A stretch of 43,513 nt of DNA from contig JAWUVZ010000048.1 in assembly GCA_034112105.1 (NCBI GenBank), positions 1 to 43,513 on the forward strand. The letters are read 5' to 3'. Shown here piece by piece: positions 33,396 to 42,393 of this stretch. Position numbers and translations under genes: made by a program. The stretch is from Glaciecola sp034112105. Its GTDB lineage: Bacteria > Pseudomonadota > Gammaproteobacteria > Enterobacterales > Alteromonadaceae. Positions within the stretch are counted from its first letter, which is position 1. The number at the start of each line of letters is the position of its first letter. The notes beneath the pieces are model-generated. The model made no database searches. It had not been told where the DNA came from and saw only the letters and a program-made list of their open reading frames with translations.

Positions 33396-36380
33396 ATGCT
33401 AAAACTAGATATATTTTTCCTTCATACAAGCATTGTTTTAATACTAAACCAGGTGTTGAAGTTGCCAAGGGACAGAATAGAATTGAAAGCAATATTTGCG
33501 CAGTATTTATTTATTGGACTGTTATTAGCACTGAATGCATTGCCACTAAAGGTATTCAGTCAAGAACAGCCGCTCAATCGCGGCACTGATATCAATGCCG
33601 TCGAAGTAAAAGATATTACTGCGTCAATTAATTTACAAAATACTGTAGCCTTGCACTATACCAGCGAAGGTTTGTTACTTTCCGATGTTGTTCAACTAAC
33701 TCACTGGCAACGCCAGTTTTCTCTCACTCCGATCCCCGAAAACAAGGTGTTATGGGTGCGCTTCCAAATTCAAAATTCGGGTAATAGTAATATTCCGCTA
33801 ATGCTCATTGCTGGAAATACCTTTATTGACCGGGTAGATGGTTTTTTACTTGATGATCAAGGTCGCATTATTCAGTCCATTCAGCGCAATAACGCTAACC
33901 CTAATACGAATGCTAGCGACTTACATGGGTTTAGAATGGCGATTACATCTCGCCCTGATCAATTACTTAGTGTTTACTTGCGAATACATGACGATGGCCC
34001 AGCAATCTTACCAATCGAATTATGGAACGAGCAAAAATTTGAGCAGCAAAGTAGCATTCGGCTTATTTTGCTTGGCGCCCTTAGTGGTGGTTTATCCCTA
34101 TTAGCCACCTATTTTTTAATCACTTACATGCTGAAAAATGCACCCGCTCGCTTTTGGTTTGCGATATTTTCAGTTGCATCAATGACAACATTGCTCAGCG
34201 CAGAAGGTATTCTGCCTAGGCTATTTAATCTGCCCGCCTTTGCGGCTGAAATAACCGCTTTTAGTTTAACAATTAGTTTGTTTGCCGCCATTAAGATTGG
34301 CCGTGATATATTTGTACCGGTATCCCGAGTTTGGTTGCGGGCTCACTATATGCTGCTTTTTGTCCCGATCATCACGCTATTTCTATACAACGATTTTTGG
34401 CAGTTGATATCTATTCTAGGCATCATTGTCGCGTTTTTAGTCAGCAAACTCTTTGCCACGCTTATCTATCGATCTAAAATTGATATGCGCAGTACTATTA
34501 TTTATTTCTGTGGTTGGCTTGCAATAGGCTTGGTCGCCGTATTGGAGGTACTATCATTTGCAAAAGGTGCAAGTCATCTAAGCTATTCTGCAGCATTGCC
34601 CTTCGCATTTACTTGCTTTGGTATCATGCTAATTGGTGTTGCGATTATCAGCCGTGAACATTCATTGGTGTATCGACAAGAACGCGAGCAGGCGAACATT
34701 ATTAGTAATCTTCAGCACTTTGCAGATGTGTTTGATAATACAGCCGAAGGTCTATATGCCGCCAAGTCTGACGGTACTTTACTGCGCGCAAATGCAGCAT
34801 TCACTTCACTTTTTGGGTTTGAGTCAGAACAGCGACTCCTCGATAATTGTCATAACATACATGATTTGTTTTCAAATCCCATTGAAGCTGACTTGCTGTT
34901 AGGCGAGTTATCTGCGCAACAAACGGTGCTGGGGCGGGAATTTAAAGGAAAGCGAGTTGATGGTAGAGAATTTTGGTTTTCAATCTCAAGCCAGATTGTC
35001 AAAACTAAGGGTGATGCAGAGCATTTTGGTAGCCTATTCGATATTACCGAACGCAGAGTCAATCAAATCAACCTGCAATACTTGAATACCCACGATCAAT
35101 TGACAGGCCTGCATAATCGTCGTCACTTCTTGCAGTTATTAAATGAAAAAATCACTCAATTCGAGGTTGATGAAAAGAGCTTTGCATTAATTTATATTGA
35201 TGTTGACCAATTTAAAATAATCAACGATACCTGCGGTCATGTTGCGGGTGATGTATTCATTAAAGAACTTGCAAATGAATTGTATGAAGTATTTGACCAA
35301 AAATGGATTTTCGCGCGCCTGAGTGCAGATGAATTTGGTCTTATTGTGGAATATCAAGATGAGAATAAAATTCATGACACAACCGACAAAATTCTTACCC
35401 AAGTACGTAAATTCGAATTCAAGTGGGATCGTCATCGTTTTACCCAAAGTGTGAGTATCGGTATTGCAAAACATGGGGCTAATAACGTCAGTGGAGAAGA
35501 GTTACTGAGTTTTGCAGACACCGCCTGCATTGTTGCGAAAGAAAGTGGACGCGATAAAGTGCATGTTTATTCAACAGATATGGGCATCAACAATAGTTAC
35601 GAACGAGAACTCTATTGGGTAAAGGAGGTTAATCGAGCGTTAAAAGAAGATTCCTTTGAACTGTACTTCCAGCATTACCGTCCACTCAACAAAACGGATG
35701 GCAATGATTATTATGAGATCTTTATCCGCTTAATAACAGAGGATGGTGACGTGACGCTGCCAGCTTTTTTTATGCCTGCAGCGGAACGACACAATTTAAG
35801 CAACAAAATAGATAAGTGGGTGATTGAGAACTATTTTGTTTGGTTAAACACAAATTCCGAGTACATGGACAAACTTGCTAGGTGTAATATCAATATCACA
35901 GGGCCTTCGCTGTCTGATGACGACTTCCAATTTTTCTTACTTAACGTATTCGAGAAATACCATATTCCACACCAAAAAATATGTTTTGAAATTACTGAAA
36001 CCGCTGCCATTATTAACATGAACGACGCAATTGCGTTTATAAAGCAATTTAAACGCTTGGGCTGTACTTTCGCGTTAGACGATTTCGGCAGTGGATTTTC
36101 TAGTTATGGTTATTTAAAAAACTTACCGGTGGATTATGTCAAAATTGATGGCAATTTTATTCGTAATATATTAACTGACCCGATTGATCTTGCGATGGTA
36201 ACCTCTATTCGCGACGTCGCAGGGGCTATGTCTATTCAGACTGTAGCCGAGTTTGTAGAGTCTGATGAAATTATGGTTCAGCTAGGAAAAATAGGATTAG
36301 ACTTTGCACAAGGATATTGTATTGCAGAACCTGCACCTTTAATCGAGTTTGTGTCGTATAATAGCGTGCCAACAAAATAA
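33396..36380 (+). CDS. Membrane GGDEF/EAL protein with 7TMR-DISM sensor and PAS domain
   Basis: This protein of up to 994 residues combines an exported extracellular DISM-type sensor (about residues 60-215), seven transmembrane segments (about 220-420), a PAS domain (about 435-550), GGDEF (about 555-725) and EAL (about 735-985). The GGDEF active-site loop is degenerate: S643-A-D-E-F instead of GGDEF, so cyclase activity is doubtful. In the EAL domain the first motif is E774-I-F instead of EAL, but FEITETA, LDDFG (D895, D896), VKIDG and AEFVE are kept, so phosphodiesterase activity is possible. The true start is uncertain: the leader peptide (LKAIFAQYLFIGLLLALNALPLKVFS) could begin at TTG 33483, with AAGGGA 10 bp upstream. 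It is monocistronic. Confidence 0.88.
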   Translation: MLKLDIFFLHTSIVLILNQVLKLPRDRIELKAIFAQYLFIGLLLALNALPLKVFSQEQPLNRGTDINAVEVKDITASINLQNTVALHYTSEGLLLSDVVQLTHWQRQFSLTPIPENKVLWVRFQIQNSGNSNIPLMLIAGNTFIDRVDGFLLDDQGRIIQSIQRNNANPNTNASDLHGFRMAITSRPDQLLSVYLRIHDDGPAILPIELWNEQKFEQQSSIRLILLGALSGGLSLLATYFLITYMLKNAPARFWFAIFSVASMTTLLSAEGILPRLFNLPAFAAEITAFSLTISLFAAIKIGRDIFVPVSRVWLRAHYMLLFVPIITLFLYNDFWQLISILGIIVAFLVSKLFATLIYRSKIDMRSTIIYFCGWLAIGLVAVLEVLSFAKGASHLSYSAALPFAFTCFGIMLIGVAIISREHSLVYRQEREQANIISNLQHFADVFDNTAEGLYAAKSDGTLLRANAAFTSLFGFESEQRLLDNCHNIHDLFSNPIEADLLLGELSAQQTVLGREFKGKRVDGREFWFSISSQIVKTKGDAEHFGSLFDITERRVNQINLQYLNTHDQLTGLHNRRHFLQLLNEKITQFEVDEKSFALIYIDVDQFKIINDTCGHVAGDVFIKELANELYEVFDQKWIFARLSADEFGLIVEYQDENKIHDTTDKILTQVRKFEFKWDRHRFTQSVSIGIAKHGANNVSGEELLSFADTACIVAKESGRDKVHVYSTDMGINNSYERELYWVKEVNRALKEDSFELYFQHYRPLNKTDGNDYYEIFIRLITEDGDVTLPAFFMPAAERHNLSNKIDKWVIENYFVWLNTNSEYMDKLARCNINITGPSLSDDDFQFFLLNVFEKYHIPHQKICFEITETAAIINMNDAIAFIKQFKRLGCTFALDDFGSGFSSYGYLKNLPVDYVKIDGNFIRNILTDPIDLAMVTSIRDVAGAMSIQTVAEFVESDEIMVQLGKIGLDFAQGYCIAEPAPLIEFVSYNSVPTK

Positions 36381-36466
36381 ACATAGTTGGAAAATCGTTG
36401 GGAATTGTTGGAAAATTGAATTTCATCCCCAGATATCGCTTACTCCGAGGGCAAACAGCTACCAAT

Positions 36467-37084
36467 ATGAGCAATCCATACACTTCATTTGAATTTGTCA
36501 GTAGCGCAAAACTACCCACGAGCTTTGGGCAGTTTGTCATCTATGGCTTTGTAGATACATCTACCGGTCAAGAACACATTGCGTTGTCGCACGGAGCATG
36601 GGCAGAGGATGACGTGGTTCCAATTCGCATCCACTCGGAGTGTTTAACCGGTGATGCACTATTTAGTACCAAGTGTGATTGTGGTTTTCAGTTAGAAAGA
36701 GCAATGCAAAACATAGTCGCTAACGGATGCGGCATTTTACTCTATTTGCGCCAAGAAGGGCGTGGCATTGGATTGTTGAATAAAATAAAAGCCTATCGTC
36801 TGCAAGATGAAGGTTATGACACGGTTGAAGCTAACGAACATCTTGGTTTCGATGCTGATTTACGCGATTACAGTATATGCAAAACAATGCTTGATACCTT
36901 AAAAGTGAAGCGCGTAGAACTGATGACAAACAACCCCAAAAAGGTTGATGCACTCACCGATATGGGTATTGAGGTTGTAAGGCGTCAGCCAATTGACCAC
37001 GGTATTACTGACGCTAATAAAGCTTACCTTAAAACAAAAACAGAAAAGTTAGGTCACACGTTCAATACTGATCACCTAAAATAA
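36467..37084 (+). CDS. ribA: GTP cyclohydrolase II
   Basis: This 205-residue enzyme opens GTP to the pyrimidine precursor of riboflavin. Three zinc-binding cysteines are present: C59 in HSECLTGD, C70 and C72 in TKCDCG. The GTP-binding and catalytic region RQEGRGIGLLNKIKAY follows, then TVEANEHLGF and LMTNNPKK. The ATG at 36467 aligns with the E. coli RibA start; a longer frame from 36398 would add 23 unrelated residues. There is no good Shine-Dalgarno sequence in front of the chosen ATG and no FMN riboswitch-like sequence in the 86-bp gap after the GGDEF/EAL gene. Confidence 0.94.
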   Translation: MSNPYTSFEFVSSAKLPTSFGQFVIYGFVDTSTGQEHIALSHGAWAEDDVVPIRIHSECLTGDALFSTKCDCGFQLERAMQNIVANGCGILLYLRQEGRGIGLLNKIKAYRLQDEGYDTVEANEHLGFDADLRDYSICKTMLDTLKVKRVELMTNNPKKVDALTDMGIEVVRRQPIDHGITDANKAYLKTKTEKLGHTFNTDHLK

Positions 37085-37188
37085 TTAATTTTGCTACTAG
37101 TAAAACGTCATGATTTTTTGGCGGTGTTCAGTTCCGGTTAAGTTTACTTAGCGTATAACTAAGGGTATCAAGGCAAAAGGATATCGTG

Positions 37189-38679
37189 ATGAATACCAAT
37201 CAAAAAGTAACAACAAACAAACTAAGATTGTCAGCTAGTGCCATAAAAAACATTGGTTACACAACGTTGTTGACTATGTCGTTAACCATAGGAATGCACT
37301 ATGCCCAATCGACTCCATTGCAATCAAATAATGTGTATGGGTTTCAAAAGAGCCAATCTCAAAGCGATTATGAGCAAATTGATGCAGCCTTAGCACCTAT
37401 TGCGCTTTATCCAGATTCTTTGTTGACCCACATTTTGATTGCGTCAACCTATCCACTGGAAGTCATTGAAGCAGCTCGCTTTATTCAACAACATCCAAAA
37501 TTTGATCTAGACGATTATGAGAAAAACGGATTAGGTAAAGATACGATTGAAGCAATTCAAGAAGATGCTTTGGAATACGGCTGGGATGCTTCGGTTATCG
37601 CATTAACCGCCTTTCCTGATATTTTGAATAATATGAGCGACGACTTAGGTTGGTTAAGTGACCTAGGTAATGCTTTTGAAAATAATCAAGAACTGGTCTT
37701 AAGTCGCGTACAAAAACTGCGTGAATTAGCCTACGACCAAGGTAATTTGCAAAACGATGAACAAGTAGAAGTCGTCGTTGAGCATGAGCAAAATACGCGT
37801 GTCATCGTTATTCAGCCTCGCCGTCATGAATTAGTGTACGTCCCTTACTACGACACGACTGTTATTTATGGACCAAGTTGGCATGTAACCTCCTCATATC
37901 GATGGTCAAGACCCTACTATGCCCGCCATTATCGTCATAACTATGTTTACTTTACGCCAGCAGCATATATAGGTAGTCGTTTGTTATTCGGGGGGATCCA
38001 TTGGGGTAACCGCCATATTTCAATTAATCGTGATTGGTCTTATCGACAAGCGCGTCACTACAACTATACAAATACCCGGTATAAACGCGTTCATCATAAA
38101 GAGTACCAACGTTGGGCTCCAACAAAACGCCATACGCGCCATGTTGAACGTCAAAAATATGCGGGGAATAACGCGACACACACTACTTATAAACGCAATG
38201 CTTGGGTGACTAATAAGCACAGCGAATTTGAAGACGCACGCAACTCTGATAGGAAAATCACGCGTAATGGTGCAGACCAATCTAAGCGTCAATTCGTAAA
38301 GCAGATAAGCAACAACGAACAAAGACAAAAGCTAAGTAGGAAAATAGACAAAGCAAAAATGCGCCAACCAAAACCGATCAAAAAGAGAGAGATTGAGCGC
38401 AATGACAGAGTTGTTAGCAATAAGACACACAGAACGACAGTTTCAAAGCCACAGCGTCAGGTCTCGCAGTTTAACCGCAACGTGTCACAACCGAACAGTG
38501 AGAGTTCAAAACAGCCGCGGCAGGTGATGCAGCGCAAAGAGTCTAAACCTCAACGTCAGGTTGTGCAGCGCAAAGAGTCTAAACCTCAACGTCAGGTCTC
38601 TAAGTCGCAGCGTGAAGTATCCAAACCACAACGCCAACATATACAAAGAACTAAAATAGTAAAACGTTCTAAAGAATAA
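37189..38679 (+). CDS. DUF3300 domain exported protein with basic repetitive tail
   Basis: This 496-residue protein has a signal-like N terminus (IGYTTLLTMSLTIGMHYA) and then the DUF3300 domain (about residues 60-270), including QIDAALAPIALYPDSLLTHILIA and ELVYVPYYDTTVIYGP; the function of DUF3300 is not known. Residues about 275-496 are very basic, low-complexity and rich in Arg, Lys and Gln, with repeated SKPQRQV(V/S)QRKE units, partly from a tandem 36-bp DNA repeat. Such tails might bind nucleic acid, peptidoglycan or polyanions. ATG 37189 has AAAAGG 8 bp upstream and is preferred over GTG 37186. A strong terminator follows. Confidence 0.85.
   Translation: MNTNQKVTTNKLRLSASAIKNIGYTTLLTMSLTIGMHYAQSTPLQSNNVYGFQKSQSQSDYEQIDAALAPIALYPDSLLTHILIASTYPLEVIEAARFIQQHPKFDLDDYEKNGLGKDTIEAIQEDALEYGWDASVIALTAFPDILNNMSDDLGWLSDLGNAFENNQELVLSRVQKLRELAYDQGNLQNDEQVEVVVEHEQNTRVIVIQPRRHELVYVPYYDTTVIYGPSWHVTSSYRWSRPYYARHYRHNYVYFTPAAYIGSRLLFGGIHWGNRHISINRDWSYRQARHYNYTNTRYKRVHHKEYQRWAPTKRHTRHVERQKYAGNNATHTTYKRNAWVTNKHSEFEDARNSDRKITRNGADQSKRQFVKQISNNEQRQKLSRKIDKAKMRQPKPIKKREIERNDRVVSNKTHRTTVSKPQRQVSQFNRNVSQPNSESSKQPRQVMQRKESKPQRQVVQRKESKPQRQVSKSQREVSKPQRQHIQRTKIVKRSKE
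38530..38597 (+). repeat. 36-bp tandem repeat in the DUF3300 gene tail
   Basis: A 32-bp block (38530-38561) encoding QRKESKPQRQV is repeated exactly at 38566-38597 with a 36-bp period, in frame. Shorter degenerate copies of the KPQRQ-coding unit flank it, so the tail appears to have grown by repeat expansion. Confidence 0.88.
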
Positions 38680-38759
38680 GTGTCAACAGCAACACCTTAG
38701 TAGTTTTGCGATAACTCAAGGACTCGCTGATACAGCAATGGGTGAAAATTGTCGCAGGC

Positions 38760-38817
38760 GCCTATGCAAAGCTCAGATTGTGAGTACTTATCTGTTTACA
38801 TTTTGCATAGGCATTTT
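38760..38817 (+). terminator. Terminator of the DUF3300 gene
   Basis: GCCTATGCAAA (38760-38770) and TTTGCATAGGC (38802-38812) form a perfect 11-bp stem with a 31-nt loop, followed by ATTTTT. It sits 80 bp after the DUF3300 stop and just before the convergent DUF2855 gene end. Confidence 0.7.
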
Positions 38818-38829
38818 TCCTTATTAAGG

Positions 38830-39939
38830 CTATGGCATTGTGATCGTTAGGCCTGCTTCAGGAGCAATTCTCCCTTCGCAAACATCGGCATAAATATCAG
38901 CCATACCCTGCAAGCCCTCAATATCGGTCATTTTTAACCATTCACGACTTTTTGCAAAAGAGTGCTTTAAATATTTCCCACTTTGCTTTTCAAAACCTTC
39001 CATTCCCCACTCTTTGATGCGTTTATGAAGCTGAGATGGTGCAAAAAAGAATTCACTTCGTTGTTTTATAAAATCCGGTCCTGTTTTCATTTCCTTCCAA
39101 TGTGTTACGCCAACATTAGAGCAAAATTTCATGTTATCGCCCAGATGCTTATGTAAGTCATTCAGAACTTGGCCATTTCCCGACATATCGACAATCAGAG
39201 TCGGTTTCGTCGAATCTATCTGTTTTATTTGGTCGTACGAGAGCGTCTTATCATAAACGCCTAAGTTTTCGACCATCTGCACATTGCGCTCTGAAGTTAA
39301 CGCAACTTGCGACGGTGCGTTCTCATCATCTTTAACACCATAAGCCAAACCCGTACTGGTTTTACTCGAAGCGCTTATCATGACCAATTGAGTCGCTCCA
39401 AACCAATCATTACTTTGGAAATAGTCATATAAGGCAAATGAGGTTATGTGCAGTGGGTATAGCAACATACGCTCATCTTCAAGGGCTTTGTTGTAAGCTG
39501 GCTCAGACTCTACTTTCCGATAAATATTATATCCCACTGGCAATGCCGCACGATGCGCAGCTCCGTCAATCCAAGCCGCAGGACTGATTTTGGTTGGGTG
39601 CATTAATAAATGAGTGGCAGGTGGAAAATAACCAAACAATCTCTCTCCCACCGGTACTTCAGCATTATTAGATTTCACGACGTCCGCAAAACCCCAAACT
39701 GGCAAAACTCCCCAACCTGATACATCTTCGTTCGCATTTGTGCTTGCAGTATGCGCAGGAAAGAATTGCCAATACCCTATCTTTTCCGCAACAACGGCAT
39801 AGGTTATATTATTGGCGGTGAGCGCGAATTTATCTACTTTCACTAGGACCTCACCTTCGGCTAAGGTTTGATTAGAAAGATCATTAGCTACAATTCTGCA
39901 CTCTATATAATTATTTTTGCTGACTTGAAATTCGCTCAT
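38830..39939 (-). CDS. DUF2855 family protein (MDR-like)
   Basis: This 369-residue protein resembles the DUF2855 family, distant relatives of medium-chain dehydrogenase/reductases of the quinone reductase type. The N-terminal half has a GroES-like look (EGEVLVKVDKFALTANNITYAV, then VWGFADVV and VPVGERLFGYFP), while the second half has a Rossmann-like segment (LVMISASSKTSTGLAYGV and LIVDMSGNGQV). The classical GxGxxG of MDR enzymes is replaced by ISASSKTS, so cofactor use is uncertain. Its ATG overlaps the preceding oxidoreductase stop by ATGA, with AAGGA 8 bp upstream, so the two are made together. Confidence 0.82.
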   Translation of the reverse strand: MSEFQVSKNNYIECRIVANDLSNQTLAEGEVLVKVDKFALTANNITYAVVAEKIGYWQFFPAHTASTNANEDVSGWGVLPVWGFADVVKSNNAEVPVGERLFGYFPPATHLLMHPTKISPAAWIDGAAHRAALPVGYNIYRKVESEPAYNKALEDERMLLYPLHITSFALYDYFQSNDWFGATQLVMISASSKTSTGLAYGVKDDENAPSQVALTSERNVQMVENLGVYDKTLSYDQIKQIDSTKPTLIVDMSGNGQVLNDLHKHLGDNMKFCSNVGVTHWKEMKTGPDFIKQRSEFFFAPSQLHKRIKEWGMEGFEKQSGKYLKHSFAKSREWLKMTDIEGLQGMADIYADVCEGRIAPEAGLTITMP

Positions 39940-41351
39940 GCTGTTCGTCCTTGTTCAATTGCAGCTAAATATCCCTGCAGTTTGGCCATCGCAGTTTGCC
40001 CATTATCGCGCATGCGTTGAAGTATCATTAGTTTTTCATTGTCATCTTCTTTTACTGAACGAACGAGTTTGCTGAAGCCATCTAGGCGATTGTTTAACAA
40101 CCACTTACGAAGCCCCTCATCTTTGGACCAAATGTGCTGATTAATCAAAAAGGCAGCAGTAAGGCGCAGCCAATCTATATCGGTATTGGGGAGGGGAACA
40201 ACATTACAAATTTTGTTTTTAACTTCATCGTTCGGATAGGCAGCTTCAACATGCGCAATAAAGGCGGCACTAAATACAGGCTGATAAGAACGCACTGTTT
40301 GCGGCGTAATTAGACCCTTGGCGAAAATAGGCTTCATGCTTAAGTTGGAGATCGCACTTGCAGAACAGTCGACATGAATATGACTTGGCGTGGTGGGAAT
40401 TTCGCCTTCTTGAAGAGTAATTTTATTCTCCGAAATGGCAGTAACTCGACCCATCCGTATTACGTTTTTCACTCGTTGCAACTCGGCAAGTTCCATTTTA
40501 CTGACCGTCGCACCATGAAACATGCTTGGCCACACGTTCTTATCAATTCTTAAGAATACGCCCGACGCTTCTAAGCGCGAAAACATATCGCTTATCGATG
40601 TTGAATTGGCAATAGCTTCCATTTGGTTTGCTTGAGCGCCAATAGAACTTGTGAAAAATTCTTCTGTTGGCTGAGTATTTTGCCGGTCGATTAACCAAGC
40701 ATCACGAGGCATAATCCACGTAATATGATCTGGGTTAGCGCCGTTTTCAAGTAAGAACAATATTGCGTCAATACCTGTTTTCCCCCCTCCCACAATGACA
40801 TAACCAGCAGGAGGAGTCTGAATTTTTGGCAGGTCATTTAACGGCATAAAATGCACACCATCAGACACATCAAAATTAGGCGCATGGGTGGAGGGAACCG
40901 TCGTTTTTAAATAAGTGCAGTCAACGGTTTTGTTAGTCACGTCAACGTGGTGTTTCTGACCGGTTAAGATTGACTCAAAATTGCCATCACCTTTATAATC
41001 ACACATTGGGAAATACTTGACTCGCCCAGTCGGTAAAAACTGCTCACGCATAACATTATCAAAATAGGCACTAACTTCGGCGCCTGTAGCCAGCTCATTC
41101 AAGCCTCTATTGAGACCTATTTCATCTTTGCAGCCTTTGCTTAGCTCTCTTGAACTAACGCCATAGAACGCCGAAGGTTGGTGTAATGTCACAAATGGAT
41201 AAGCAACATTCCAATGGCCACCTGGCTTGTGATGCTTATCGACAATGACAATATTGGCATCAGTCTCGGTCAATATCGTATCAGCAAAAGCCATTCCTAC
41301 GGCGCCACTGCCGACAATAAGATAATCTGTTGTATGTGTTTTTATTGTCAT
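39936..41351 (-). CDS. FAD-dependent NAD(P)-binding oxidoreductase (flavin monooxygenase-like)
   Basis: This 471-residue flavoprotein has an N-terminal FAD-binding Rossmann fold (YLIVGSGAVGMAFAD, then IVIVDKHHKPGGHW) and a second dinucleotide fold (YVIVGGGKTGIDAILFLLENG) about residue 175. The arrangement resembles flavin-containing monooxygenases, but the FMO fingerprint FxGxxxHxxxY is not seen. It is translationally coupled to the DUF2855 gene, suggesting joint oxidation or reduction of a shared small molecule. The ATG at 41351 is preferred over GTG at 41363. The moaD gene lies about 100 bp upstream on the same strand; a link with it is not implied. Confidence 0.82.
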   Translation of the reverse strand: MTIKTHTTDYLIVGSGAVGMAFADTILTETDANIVIVDKHHKPGGHWNVAYPFVTLHQPSAFYGVSSRELSKGCKDEIGLNRGLNELATGAEVSAYFDNVMREQFLPTGRVKYFPMCDYKGDGNFESILTGQKHHVDVTNKTVDCTYLKTTVPSTHAPNFDVSDGVHFMPLNDLPKIQTPPAGYVIVGGGKTGIDAILFLLENGANPDHITWIMPRDAWLIDRQNTQPTEEFFTSSIGAQANQMEAIANSTSISDMFSRLEASGVFLRIDKNVWPSMFHGATVSKMELAELQRVKNVIRMGRVTAISENKITLQEGEIPTTPSHIHVDCSASAISNLSMKPIFAKGLITPQTVRSYQPVFSAAFIAHVEAAYPNDEVKNKICNVVPLPNTDIDWLRLTAAFLINQHIWSKDEGLRKWLLNNRLDGFSKLVRSVKEDDNEKLMILQRMRDNGQTAMAKLQGYLAAIEQGRTA

Positions 41352-41455
41352 TACATTTCTCACTAATAAAATTTAAAGGTAAAAAAACATTTAATAACAG
41401 GAGGGAAAACCGACCTGATTGATTGATTGCTCGCTAGTTGAGTGAAATACAGTTA

Positions 41456-41701
41456 TTAACCTCCAGTAACTGGAGGGAAAAAGGCAATTTCATCACCATC
41501 ATTTACTGTCGCTAATGCGCTGGTTAGTGTCTGATTAACCGCAATTAATACATCCTGTTCTGCGAGTAAAGTCCAAGGCTCGCCGCGAGCAATAAGCTTT
41601 TGCTTTATATCAGAGACCGTTTTCTCATCGGTATACTGGAAATCAACCTTATCGACTCCAAGACGTTCACGCAGCATGGCAAAAAATCGAATATTTATCA
41701 T
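41456..41701 (-). CDS. moaD: Molybdopterin synthase small subunit
   Basis: This 81-residue ubiquitin-fold protein carries sulfur as a C-terminal thiocarboxylate; it ends in the required Gly-Gly (PPVTGG). The N terminus MINIRFFAMLRERLG is typical. Its ATG overlaps the moaC stop (ATGA) with GGAGGA 9 bp upstream, so it is coupled to moaC. The partner subunit gene moaE is not adjacent, unlike in most gammaproteobacteria, and must lie elsewhere. Confidence 0.93.
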   Translation of the reverse strand: MINIRFFAMLRERLGVDKVDFQYTDEKTVSDIKQKLIARGEPWTLLAEQDVLIAVNQTLTSALATVNDGDEIAFFPPVTGG

Positions 41702-42201
41702 ATTTCGTCCCTCCTCCAATCGCCTTTTTTACCGCCTTCTTTTGAGAGTACTTTAATATCACCAATAAGCATATTTGGATCGGCTGCTTTACACATATCA
41801 AAAATAGTAAGTGCCGCGATAGAAACGCCGGTCAAAGCTTCCATTTCGACACCAGTAGTGCCGACTAACTTGCATTCACAACGGATATTTATTCGAGAAT
41901 GATTGTCATCAATCTCAAAATCAACTGACACTTTTGAAAGCATTAAAGGATGGCATAAAGGGATCAGCACAGGGCATTGTTTTGCACCTTGAATACCAGC
42001 AATTCTTGCGGTCGCGAGCACATCACCTTTCGCAACATTGTTGGCTTTGATAAGCGCCAGTGTCGAGGCTGTCATTGCTACAGATCCTGTCGCTACGGCC
42101 CTTCTTGTAGTTGCCTTTTTTTCACTCACATCCACCATACTAGCTTGGCCACTGCGGTCCACATGGGTGAGTTTACCTTCGGTATTCATTTTGCTATCCA
42201 T
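41698..42201 (-). CDS. moaC: Cyclic pyranopterin monophosphate synthase
   Basis: This 167-residue enzyme completes cPMP formation from the MoaA product in molybdenum cofactor synthesis. It has VDVSEKKATTR, the KGDVLATARIAGIQGAK block, LIPLCHPL, and D135-M-C-K138 with the catalytic Asp and Lys; GVEMEALTGVS precedes them. Two starts are possible, ATG 42201 (AGAGG close upstream) and ATG 42189 (GGATAG upstream), differing by four residues. It overlaps moaD. No Moco riboswitch is recognised upstream. Confidence 0.95.
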   Translation of the reverse strand: MDSKMNTEGKLTHVDRSGQASMVDVSEKKATTRRAVATGSVAMTASTLALIKANNVAKGDVLATARIAGIQGAKQCPVLIPLCHPLMLSKVSVDFEIDDNHSRINIRCECKLVGTTGVEMEALTGVSIAALTIFDMCKAADPNMLIGDIKVLSKEGGKKGDWRRDEI

Positions 42202-42336
42202 ACGACCTCTATTGGCAACTTTTATTAGTAGCTCTGTTAGTACACTACTAGCATTTTCTTAGTGTGGACTCTTCCAGCGGCCTCTTTAGGCAACTTTGTT
42301 AAGCGTAAACGATACCCAAGCTAATGCTAACAACAC

Positions 42337-42380
42337 GCACACAATAAGCAAACGAAAAATGATCAAAATGTATTGTGTGC
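42337..42380. other. Long-spaced inverted repeat between panE and moaC
   Basis: GCACACAATA (42337-42346) and TATTGTGTGC (42371-42380) are perfect 10-bp inverted repeats separated by 24 nt. It lies 14 bp after the panE stop (minus strand) and 136 bp upstream of moaC. It may be a hairpin ending the panE transcript; there is no clear T run. Confidence 0.55.
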
Positions 42381-42393
42381 ATTACTTTTCACC

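Noticed and set aside
36381..36466. Possible FMN riboswitch in front of ribA.
   Set aside because: The 86-bp gap is too short and lacks the conserved RFN element segments.
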